Below are positions 50,533 through 61,086 of a stretch of 64,000 bases of DNA, piece by piece. A program made the position numbers and the translations under genes. Source of the stretch: Pelecanus crispus (taxonomy: Eukaryota; Chordata; Aves; Pelecaniformes; Pelecanidae); the NCBI RefSeq assembly GCF_030463565.1, contig NC_134646.1, positions 64,187,710 through 64,251,709 on the forward strand, in the 5' to 3' direction. The first letter of the stretch is position 1; every line of letters begins with the position of its first letter. Below the pieces are notes generated by a model. That model saw only the letters and a list, made by a program, of their open reading frames with translations. It was not told where the DNA came from and searched no databases.

Positions 50533-50693
50533 TCTCTTCCTCTTTCTCTGCTGTCCTGTTAAACTACCTTTATCTCAACTCATGGGTTTTACTTTTTTTT
50601 TTTTTCTGATTCTCTCCCCCATCCCACCAGGGAGGGGAGGGTGAGCGAGTGGCTCTGTGGTGCTTAGATGCTGACTGGGGTTAAACCACGACA

Positions 50694-53014
50694 GTTCCCT
50701 CTGCAATATTTTGGAAAGCAGTGATAGATGAAAGGTCTAGATTTGATTTTTTCCTTTTTCTTTTTCTTTTTTTTTTTTTTTTGATTCATGATTATAGTAT
50801 AAGCGTGAAGAAGTTGGTTGCACTGCTGAAAATAGAATAGAAATATGAAAACTATATCTTGGCTACCCTGATCTTTCCAAACCTGCCTTCTGCTACAGTG
50901 AATGCTGCAGAAGCCTGCTGAAATTTTCTTTAGTAAGCTTACAAAGAAGGAATACTAAGATATAAATATTTTTAACCATTAATTAAATCTTTAAAAACAC
51001 CACCTTAAATAAATCACATGGCTTATAATTAGCAAGAATCCTTTCTTAGAAATTATAGTACCATACTGTAGAAAGCTACAAATTATGCATTAATATGTCC
51101 CTATTTTAGGATCCTTAAATCAGTTTGAAGTCCTAAAGGGAATTATTTCTAACACTTCTGTGCCAATTACATTATACTTATTTGCTGTTCTTTGTTCCCC
51201 CTGTCTCCCAGAGGCTATTCCATACCACTACAGAATAGGTATTTTGCATTTTTTTTCCCCTGGTTTCTTTGTAAGTATATCTAAGTCTTTAAACCAGCCG
51301 TACTTGCTTTAGAAGAAATAGCTGTATGAACTGACTGACTGGAATCCTGTCATTTTACTAAGCAATATACTAAATATTCTTGTCTAACTCTGGTGTTGCT
51401 TTCTTCTTTTGCATACGCTAGATGATTTGCACATTTATGAACTATTAAACATCTTCTGTACACTCCCCTCAGGAGGCTCAATAAAGACATGAAATTATTT
51501 CTGCCTAGGTCACATTTATTAATTTCAGTCTCTGCATAAGATTTACATTTTACTGCAGCACAGGAGGGAGAAATGAAGCCAAGGTTAAAGGGGAGCATAA
51601 ATAGTTAACTTTCACCAGTTTATATTATCCTCTCTTACCACTCTCTGTGGTTCAGGAAATTTATTCTATCTTCCTGTAATCACCTTCCTGGATGCAGTTG
51701 GTAAACAAGAAGAATGCAGATAAAAGACAAAATAAACAAACATAAGGTCATGCCTTGCATACTACATCTAGTATAAAATAAACATGAAAGCTTGATTGAA
51801 GTTACTCATTAAAATACTGCTACTGCTGAAAGAGGTTGAGGGGTAGCTCATTCAAGTGTGACGTGGGAGATCTGGGGTCAGTTGGTGGATTGAATTCTCT
51901 CCATAGGCATGCAGATTCAGACCTCTGCTTATGGAAGGAAGAATCTTCCTTGACATGTTCATTAGAGAAGACCACGCAATGTTAACTGACAGCACAGAGA
52001 AAGAAATTTGCAATGTAAAGTTTATTTACCAAAAAAAAAAAAAAAAAAAAAAAAGTAGTTCTGGCCCGCCTGTATTCACAAAAATCAAAGCCTAAACTGT
52101 AACTACGGTAAAAAGACAGAAACAGCACTTTCTGTGGTGTTCAGTCAGAAATTGTACGCAAAGATTTGCAAGGTGTTTGTAGTAATACTGTGTTTTGTAG
52201 AAAACAACGGGGAGGAGGGTGAGTTTTAACCTTCGACCCCTCTCCCCACAAACATATTTTTCACATATTACAACTGATGCAAATCCCAACTTAATGGCTG
52301 TTTTAGAACCTGCTTTTTTTTAAAACAAACAAACAAAAAAAGCAGTGTGTGATCTAGACAGCTAAGGAATAAACTCTTTCTGCCTCTTAGATGTTCCTTC
52401 TTGAGGAGGGTTTGTTCTTGATCTGTAGTTATGCTGAGATGGATAATTTGATTCACAGCTAGAAAGAACTGGAGGTTTTTATTTCACATTTTGCTCTGAA
52501 ATGCTGCATTAATTGTGGTGTTCTTTTCAGCATAGATGCTTCACTGACATTTTAGGATTTGTAATGTTTCTAAACATCTTAGAAAAAATAACAACCTTGC
52601 TGATAATTAGAAAATTGCCATTCCATAAAGGAAATACCTGAGCTTTTACTTAAGACTTGTTATTCCCCTTAATATGAAGGTTTTAAACACACCTTAATAA
52701 GAAGCCCTTTTGAACAGTAATCGGAAACAACTGCTATCATTACAAGTACTTTATTTCTACCGTGAAAATAGCTGTATGCTGTCCTGAGTGACAATAACAT
52801 CTACTGAATTTCACTCTGTAGACAGGTAAAACCTCAGCTACACTAGCAGCTGAAGATGTGGCCAGTTACCAAGGCAGTTTCATTTTTGCCATGCAAAATA
52901 TAGGTTAAATATGCAAACTAACATGTGATTTTAGCCCAGTAAAAGTGGAATGGCCTGTCAGAGAAAGTACACTGGCAAATGGACAACCAGTTGAACATGT
53001 TATATTTTAATTTG
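50694..53014. other. Intergenic or distal 3' UTR, no gene recognised
   Basis: About 2.3 kb of AT-rich unique sequence with no interspersed repeat recognised. It has a T-run near 50767-50782 and the 25-base A-run at 52031-52055. Part of it could still belong to the protocadherin 3' UTR. Confidence 0.5.
52031..52055. repeat. 25-base A homopolymer
   Basis: Uninterrupted run of 25 A on the plus strand (T on the minus strand). It directly follows 'gtttatttacc'. It could be a microsatellite or the tail of an unrecognised retrocopy; no retrocopy body was recognised. Confidence 0.9.
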
Positions 53015-56000
53015 CAGAGACAAAAATGACAAGCAATTTATTTACATAAAACTGTACAAAAGCAAATTAAATTATGTAAATATTTCATAAATAGAGGTGG
53101 ACTAGCGTTTAATACATTTTGCCATGTTTAGCATAGTTGCGTGCATAGTGACTCATAATAAACAATGATAAATTGTTCTCTGCTTCACTATCAACATCCA
53201 AGTTGCAGAACAATAGTCAATGATTAATATTACAAACAGATCGTACCACACTGAATGCAAGTGCTTTAAAATTTAGGAAAATGTTGTCTGAAAGCATACC
53301 CCAGGTAGCTGGTGAAGGTTGTCTTCTTCCTCGTGTTTATGCTCTTCAGTCAGTAATACCATTTAACTGGTGGACTTTCATTTCTATTGCTATTTCATCT
53401 GCTTCATTCCTTAAGGAAACACTGTATATTTATCACTGATGAAACAAAGCTGTAAGTTCCTTACAAGTGTTGGTGATGTCTGGATTTATGGCAAGGTCTT
53501 TATCTGTATTCTTTGTTTTCCTGCTTGACAACTTCCTAGGGTAGCCTTTCAGCCAATCATTTCAATCCCATTTAAGTTCTTCCCCCACATAAAAATAATG
53601 TTTAATTTTTTTTCCTGAAACTCAGGCAGCAGGCCAGTCAGAAACCATATTGAGTAAACATAGTGGATCTGAGATCCAGAATGAACATTAGATTTTAGAC
53701 CAAAGCTATTGAATTTTCTAATACATATAAAGTTATATATTAACGCATCAATCTATAAAGGTGCCCTAATGTAAAATACATGCAAAGCTCATTTGAGTTT
53801 CCCATGGAAGGAAATAAAAGGATGATTTCTATACTGTACAACTGAAATGTGATGATGGCTAAAAGCAATTAAAAAAAAATTAATTGTCAATTTTCCTGGC
53901 AACATGAACTGGTGACACCCTGCTAAATAACTATAATATAGACTGATCATAGTTTTCTAGGCAGCAGAATTAAAAACAAATGAAAAACAGCCCCAAATCC
54001 CACACAAATAGTAATAAAAAAAATCCTCAAGACCTACTTAAAACACAGCCTTGTGTTAATTATGCTTAAGACTGGTCCATTAACTGAGTTTGGCAAAAGG
54101 TTTGTTTTTAAATATATTATTTATAATTTCTCAGAAAATAAACACAGGTAAATATACAGGTTCAAAAAAGTTGGGAATAGCCCCTTATCCCTCAGTGTCC
54201 AAACCCAGCTACCACTTTACCATAATAATAGGTATAAAAGGCACAGTTGCATATTTCGCATTCACCCTAATTATTTTTTATAGTTTTATTTGTTTATTTT
54301 TATACAAAAGCACTCTATTTATGGAGTGGCACCAGATTTAACCTATTTCAAATAAAGAGGAAAAATACAAACACAAAATATATTTGTGTGTCATGCCAGG
54401 TCAGAAGAGTAATCAGCATATTAATAGTGGCTAGTTCCACTAGAACTACTGTGAATACTTACAGTAGATAGAATATTAAAAAAATTCTCTCACACCCATT
54501 TTAGATCTAAGGAGATTCACACAAATAAAATATTTAATGGCTGTCTTATGTGGTGCAAAAATTGGTGAGTGACTGCTGATCCTTTTAATCTGAAGGTCTT
54601 CTATGACCTGTATTATTAGCCTTGTAGAAAAAGGGTCTAAGAATATATGGAACCAAGCTACCTAATTTATTTTTTTGTGTGCAACATTAAATAAAATCTT
54701 ATTAAAGGAAATTTTGTTGAACATTTGTGTTATGCAATCGTGTATTCTGTTGAAACGTGCAAGAAAAATGTGTATACATTACATAAGCATCTTTAGAAGC
54801 ATTTTTAAACAGGTACTTACAGATTATACAAAGCAGTAACTGCTGTATGCAGTCTCATAACAAAGTACTAGTTTGCATCTGTCCATATTACTTAAATAAT
54901 TAAACATAAAAATGTTCAATCATTATTAATCTTTGATTTTAATATTTTCTTTCTAAAATGTGTCCATTCATCATAATTGCTATACACAAACTAATGTTAC
55001 TTGAAGAAAGTAAACTTGGGAGAGGAGAAGAAAATTGCCAATAATGGCACATCTCACTATATGGAGAACTGAATTCAAAAGATAAATGTGATGAGTTGTA
55101 TTGATTTACCAACCTCTACTTTAGGCTGTTTAATGTTATTTCTATGCAATTCTTCAAAGCAAGAAACTACCCAAAGCTACATTGTGACTACAGTGTACTA
55201 GAGAGCCATCTAGCCATGCCTTAACACCAGGTTAAACAGCCAGGGATTTGAATGCTTTCCCCCTCCTCAAGCTGTCCTCGCAGTGTTGTTCGATTGTCGC
55301 TTTCATCTGAATGTCTGAGCTCAGTCTGTCATTAGTACTACAGCATCAGCTACAAAGCAACTGGCTGAAGTTCTGCACGTTTTGTTGCTTTTATTGCACA
55401 GAAAACTGTTTCATTTCCTCTTCCTTTCAAGAAGCACTCACCACGAGAATCATTACAGCCCACAGCTCTTGCGTATCACAGTAGCTTGGACTCCTTTTGA
55501 CTCATCTTGACCTGCTAGGTGAGTATCACACCACTGTTTATCAGACCATTTTCTACCTAGCCTAAATGTTCCGAGTCTTGACATCATTTAGTATTGCACT
55601 TTTCTTGGTCTTAATGCACTTGTGTTTCAAGAAAACCTTCATGACCTCTTTGACATAATTGAAACAGTTGGTAATCTGCAACACTGATGACAAAAGACTT
55701 AGCAATCATTCCCTGCACTCTGAAAAGAGGGGTTTTGTAATATTCTCTTGTCACTGCATCATCCCATTGTCCACCCTTTCCATCCCACCAAGCATTCTCA
55801 TAAACACAGCCTTCTATTACTACTATTAGTTTTTAATTTTGATCTTAAAAATTCCCTGGAACTGGCCTATGCAGCATATCATATGCAGCATCTGCTGCAA
55901 CATATCATGTCATTACAAAAAAAACCCCACATCAGTTCCTTTGGGCATTCAACTGAACCGCACTGGAAAAAGAAATTATGTCATCTGGGCTTGTGAACTG

Positions 56001-56946
56001 TGCTGCTGTGGAAAACGTAACTGAAGGTGTGTTATGAGTACATGTGTGTACTTGTGAATATATTAGTTTTCTAAGCCAAGCCCCAATACTTAGCAGTTCC
56101 CCTGATCCATTGTGTGATCTTTGGCCTTTTTGTTATTAAGATCTTTCCAGCTAGATGTTAGTCTTGCCCAAAATAATGATTTCAACAGTTTATCATTGCT
56201 ATCCTACGGTATATGTGTTACTAATTGTGTTTACGTTGAAGTAATCGTTACAGAGAACGAGAGAGAAGGAGAGAGAGACACAGCAAGAACATGTTTGTTC
56301 TATGGATAAAACAGAACCGGAGTTCATGAATCATAGGAAAGTATGCCATGTTTTTGACTGCAGTCTCAGGCTGAACATACTTCTGTTGCTTCCAGCCTCA
56401 GATGAGAGGTGAGAATATTAAAGCTGTGGTCTTCACAAAGTGCCTATTAATGATTATTCCTTTATATTTATCTCTATATCTGTATGGTTTCTGAAGGATT
56501 GTCCCTGGTGGGGATCAGCAATATTCAGATGATATGTTTTGAATACATTTTCCCTGACCTGTTATCCTCAACAAGCCAGACGACAATCAAACAAAATGAG
56601 TGGCTTAACTCATGCTTCTGCAGGGGGGAAACAACAGCGTGTTGTGTTCTTTTTAATCAAGCTCATTACTATGGGAGGAATTTTCAACCATAGATTTAGG
56701 AAAATAAAAATCAGTGAGGGGGAATTAGACATGCAAGTAACAACGTTTTCTATATTGTACAGTATAGTCAGGCAGACAGCATAATTAAATGCCTGCTATG
56801 GAGGCAGAAGTGGCAGGCAGATCTTTTGTCTCTTTGGTGGCCCCCTTTTTTGTTTCTTTTTTTTTTTGTTAAAATTGTTTCGATTTTAAGACTTTTGCCC
56901 CTTTTCTTTCTTATAATATGAAAGAACTTTGTTGCTGCTTTTTAGC
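53015..56946 (-). other. PCDH17: Probable 3' UTR of the protocadherin gene (extent uncertain)
   Basis: It begins right after the TAG stop and shows no recognisable repeat insertion for almost 4 kb, as expected of a transcribed, constrained region. Long 3' UTRs are usual for delta protocadherins. Candidate AATAAA signals on the minus strand lie at 53037-53042 and 55391-55396. The first overlaps a Pumilio-type TGTAAATA at 53039-53046. I chose the distal site only as a working limit; the true cleavage site cannot be decided from sequence. Confidence 0.4.
53037..53046 (-). promoter_or_regulatory. Candidate poly(A) signal overlapping a Pumilio-type element
   Basis: Minus strand reads TGTAAATAAA across this position, which combines a Pumilio-binding-type TGTAAATA with AATAAA. 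Both motifs are common by chance in AT-rich DNA, so support is weak. Confidence 0.3.
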
Positions 56947-57326
56947 CTACAGGTAAACTTCTCTTCTAGTTAGAGTATTGACAGGAGATGGCTTGTATTC
57001 CCCTGTCTGTGTAAGGGGGATATCCTCTGGATTGCCTTCTTCATTTTTGCTGAAACTAGCCGCGCTGAAGGTCTCATAGGATGAGGTCAACTTTTTGTTA
57101 AGGAGGTTTCTGTTGCGATCACCCATGAGGGAGGCTTCTCCATTGGCCAGCTTTTCCTGACTGCCCCGTTCATCAACAGGCATGAAAGTGGAGAGTTTTG
57201 GCTGGCTCTTCTGCTTTCTTTCAGGAGAAGTGCGAACTGGCATCCAGCAGGAGTCTGAGTGGCCATATTCATCACACTCTCGGGTACACTTCCCTGTCAG
57301 GGCTACATCTGGTAGAGGCCTTGAAT
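56947..57326 (-). CDS. PCDH17: Delta-2 protocadherin, C-terminal cytoplasmic exon (probably protocadherin-17)
   Basis: This exon encodes the last 125 residues, plus part of a shared codon, of a delta-2 protocadherin, a neuronal homophilic adhesion receptor in the plasma membrane. The piece is cytoplasmic tail, so cadherin repeats and the membrane segment must lie in exons beyond the window. It opens with the tail motif KCTRECDEYGHSDSCWMP, conserved in delta-2 members, and continues through PKLSTFMP and EDIPLT to the end TLTRREVYL. A splice acceptor (tttactttcag) precedes it at 57327-57337, and the first codon is split after one base (phase 1). The TAG stop is at 56947-56949. The RREVYL ending fits my memory of PCDH17, whereas PCDH10 ends in KREIYL. 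The family call is firm; the paralogue needs a search. No frameshift or missing residue is evident. Confidence 0.85.
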
Positions 57327-57342
57327 CTGAAAGTAAAATAGA
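57327..57342 (-). other. 3' splice acceptor of the protocadherin last exon
   Basis: The minus strand reads a T-rich tract ending TTTCAG directly before the exon's first base. The junction gives an open phase-1 reading frame with the conserved tail, which supports the site. Confidence 0.85.
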
Positions 57343-59936
57343 GTTGTCTTTACAAATTAATAATACTGCAATGACTTCCAGTGAAACTGAGAATCCTTAA
57401 ATTCACAAAAGGTATTTTTAAAGGTCTTCGTAAGAATGTTGCAATAAGTTCCTCGGTTTTTTTACATTACATGTGCTCATAGGCAACAGGCATATCTGTA
57501 CAGTTATCCTCAATCTCAAGAATTGAAAAATAAGACTATTAAGCCTCTTCCTGTGCTTGTAAATCAATCTCAAATGTATTTGGCATTAGGTACTGAATGA
57601 ATTTTGATGTCTAAAAGAGTCAACCAAGCATTTAATTCCATACTGCCAATTTTCTTGAAATTATTAAAAATACCTTTCTTTGAATTTTTTGTAAAGAATG
57701 ATTTGAATTTATGTGAAAGGAACCTGAGGCCCTGCACCCTGCAAATACTTATGAACATGCTTAACAACCTGCAAGTGAGCAGCTCTGTTATTGACAATGG
57801 GACTCAATTTGCACATAATGTAAACCTCAGCTTGTATTTCTGAGGATTGGGCATTCGTTGTCTGTACATAATATGTTACATGAATTGTACAATCAATGAT
57901 CAGTAGAAGCCTACAAAAACCCTGCTATTGGTTATAAACTTTATCTAACCTGTACGGATAAAGCTGTTCTGTGTGTTGTGCATGTGGAGGGACAGGGAGA
58001 ATCTGAGTGCACTAACATTTTATATGTAACTTGTTGTGTTAGAAGGTGTCCTGTTCCAGATCACTCTGTCTAAGCTTTCTAGCTACTGTACTTGTAAGAG
58101 CTTTCACTGAAAACTAGCAAAGTTCAGGGGACTGCAGGATTGACTACTACCTGATAAAACCACAGGTAATTTTTAATATTTGTGTTTAGATACTTGCATT
58201 ATAACTGAATTAAAAAGCTGTCTCAACTGTTTTGAGCACTGGGTAAAAGTCTGAAACCTTGCTTTTATTCAGTTACACTGTACTTTATGGTCTACAAGAA
58301 ATAACTGGAGCTGCCTACAAAGTAACAACATGATATTCAAACAATTAAAGTTGACAAAGAACAAAAGTCAGTAAGTAAATTATTTTTTCCAGTTTATTTG
58401 ATATGACCTTCACATGATGTGGCTTATTTGATGAAACTTTTAGGTTTCTCTTAGAAAAAAATTGCTTATCTTAAAAAGGAGCAAGGAGCTTCAACATGGA
58501 AACACCGTCAGGTACTTCATAAGGGCTGTGGCAAATTTCTGTCTTCCCACTACAACACCCAAATTCATGTGAACAGTAATTTTAATGGTAATAACCTGTG
58601 CCTTATAAAATATCTTTCAAAGGCCTATTCAGCCCTCATTTTCTTATGTCTATTTTGCCTATTTTTTAAATTTGATTTTGGCAGCCACATGATGACCTCA
58701 AACAGTGATAATTCCAACTGTGAAATTTTGATAAATTCATAAAAAAGATGACTGCTGAGGTTAAAAAAACCAAAACAAACCAAAAAAAGCAACCAAAAAT
58801 CCTTTGCCTTTTCTGGAATAAACTGTTTTAATTTAAAATATTTACAACAGGTGTTTGCAGAGCAAGCATATATCATTTCAGCATCTGCGGATTTAAACCT
58901 GATAGAATTGAAAAAGCTCTTGAAAGTCAGATTTACGTTCATCTTGTACTGATTTTTTCATGCATTTAAATGTTCATTTAATTAGTAGTTGTTGCAGTAT
59001 TGTAAAGAATGTGCATATTATTTATTATTAACTGTTGTCAGCATTCTTATAGAATCTACCCCATGTATTCTGAATACTGTAAAATATTTCATATTTCAAT
59101 ATGTCACTGATTTTAATGAGGAAAACAGCACTGATGTTTAGATAACTGAGTAACTCTATAGCTGAGATGTGTAAGGCTGGGAGGAGGGTACTGAATGATT
59201 TCCCATTCACACCACACACACACACCCCCCACAGTTGTACTTTTGAAGGTTTTTGCACTTATTCAGGCATGATTCCCACATTTTTTCAATGAAGAATGCA
59301 AAAACTATGGACAGTTCTCAGCCTATCAATTTTCACATTACTCTGTTCTGGAGATGTAGACAGAAGATGGAGACTGTAACAGGAAAATTCTCTATTTGTC
59401 AGCTAAATCTAGTATTATTCTGGCACTCCCTAAAGGTAAGAAGTATATTTAACAGGGAAACCCTCTTCATATTTTTACAATAGGGCAAATCCCCCTCCTG
59501 TCTAAATCTCCATAAACTCTTCAAACAGCACCTTGTCTCCAAACAATGACCATTAAACATTGACCCTTATTTAAAACATAGGAGTATGTATTTGTTGAAA
59601 AGGGGGTTTTCTGTTGTTGTTTGGGGGGGGGAGGGGATGTTTGTTTGTTGGTTTATTTTTCCAGATTGAAACAGTTAATGTCTCATTATATCTGCTTGTT
59701 TCTTTTTAGTGCAAACAAATCTGGAGCCAGCATTACTTGGGTTGATAAAAAACCTTCCCTCGCTAGTGGTCCCTCAATCATGCACTTGAAAATTTACCCT
59801 TTTGCATTGTAGTGCATCCCCTATTCACCTCTGGGCAAATATTAGAATTCCTTGTTGTAAAGCATGAGGACTTGCTGTACAATTCAGCCTTATAGTGCTG
59901 TTTTATGAAGCAACAACCTCCAAGTCAGCATGTGGC
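57343..59936 (-). other. Protocadherin intron, repeat-free part
   Basis: About 2.6 kb upstream (in gene direction) of the last exon. No further exon with splice sites and protocadherin-like sequence is visible. It has a short CA-rich and C-run stretch at about 59203-59229. Confidence 0.55.
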
Positions 59937-60900
59937 TGACTGGCCCTGTTGGGTTATGTGATAATCTTAATCTTCATACCCACGAAAAAGCTCTGAGAGA
60001 CACTGGTAGGATAACACTAGCCCAAATAATACCCTGATGAGCTACTCCCAAGCCCATCACAGAGGCCATCAGCCCATCAAAGGTCCATCTGCCCAGGCCC
60101 AGGGGATGAACAAGGGTGTGTAGTAGCAGATTGGAGCCCGAAATAAGGAGGAGCAACCACCCTGCCTGGGCCCCTCCCCGAGGTAACCTAGCAGAGCCAT
60201 CAGCCCCATTGCCCAGGCGTGTAACCCATCACCATGAGTCCTTGGCAGCTGCTCTCCAGATCAGCTTTCTGTCTAACAGGGGGATTACTGCCTAGGTATG
60301 TAGGACACACTAGGGGATATGGGGGGAAAACAATTTGAGATAGCACAGGACTTATTATGTGATGTTTAGGGAAGGAACCAAAGGGAGGACAAAGGAGAGT
60401 TTTAGGTGATTTGGGAAGGAACAAGAACAGGAACATAGAGACATAAATGATAAAAGGGCCAGTGACATATAAATAGTTTGCTGGCTAGTAAGTTTGTCTG
60501 GTTGTGCCCTGAGCCTGATCAGTGCCATCTGTCCTATCTTCTTATTAAACTCCTTTCTAACACTTTCCTTGGTATGGGCTCTTTATTATGTGTGCATATG
60601 CATGTATACATATGTGCGTGTCCACTACCACTAGTGGACTTCCATCCTGTCCAGGCAGAGAGGGGAGCAGAATGAGTTCACTGGTGTTGCCTCTGTTTGT
60701 GTGAGTGCTCTGCGTTTCTGTGATCTATGCGGCCAACTGTGAATATATTTGGTGTATGTGTGTGCTCTGTGTGTGTGTGCCTACTGGGAATTCATCTTCA
60801 TCTTTGCTACTTGTTGGACCTAGGGACATGGAGCAGCAGCAGCAGCCTTGCGTCCCTCAGGCTGTAGGATCTGGTGTGATATATTTTCCTCTAAAACACC
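59937..60900 (+). mobile_element. Long LTR family, copy B, within the host intron
   Basis: The plus strand begins TGACTGGCCCTGTTGGG, aligning to the TGAGTGATC start of copy C, both followed by TTATGTGATA. Later blocks shared with copies A and C include 'aaggtccatct', 'caccctgcc', 'gggggattactgccta', 'gatgtttagggaaggaaccaaagg', 'tattaaactcctttctaac' (poly(A)-signal region near 60543-60561), 'gtgtgcctactggga' and 'ttggaccta'. The 3' border is approximate; I found no duplication of the flank gtggc. It is antisense to the host gene. Confidence 0.58.
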
Positions 60901-60930
60901 CTTCAGTTAGTATTTCGCACATACAGTTAA

Positions 60931-61086
60931 TCATAGAATCATAGAATCGTTTAGGTTGGAAAAGACCTTTAAGATCATCCAGTCCAACCATTAACCTACA
61001 CTACCAAGTCCACACTAAACCAATCAAGGGTAGACTAGACTAAACCATGTCCCAAAGTGCCACATCTACCCGTTTTTTGAACACAT
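60931..61086 (-). mobile_element. CR1 LINE 3' tail fragment, minus strand
   Basis: Plus-strand reading starts with two ATAGAATC repeats and 'gtttaggttggaaaagaccttt', the reverse complement of the CR1 tail at 32240-32362. It ends at the ORF2 stop region ('cccgttttttgaacac'). It lies in the same transcriptional direction as the host gene, inside its intron, next to the 3' end of long LTR copy B. Confidence 0.9.

Larger units (their letters stand above)
50134..50693 (+). mobile_element. Solo LTR, short family, copy 3
   Basis: The 560-bp block begins TGTCCTGGCTTCAGCTGG and ends TTAAACCACGACA, the same ends as copy 1. Landmarks in order: 'gataacacac', 'caaggacttttcagcttcccatgctctgcca', a CRE at 50375-50382, TATATAAA at 50390-50397, an (ATT)n run at about 50501-50529 and 'ggtgcttag'. 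Flanks are gttac (50129-50133) and gttcc (50694-50698), a 5-bp target duplication with one mismatch. No coding retroviral sequence adjoins it, so it is a solo LTR. Its plus-strand promoter would point toward the protocadherin gene's 3' end, antisense to that gene. Confidence 0.88.
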
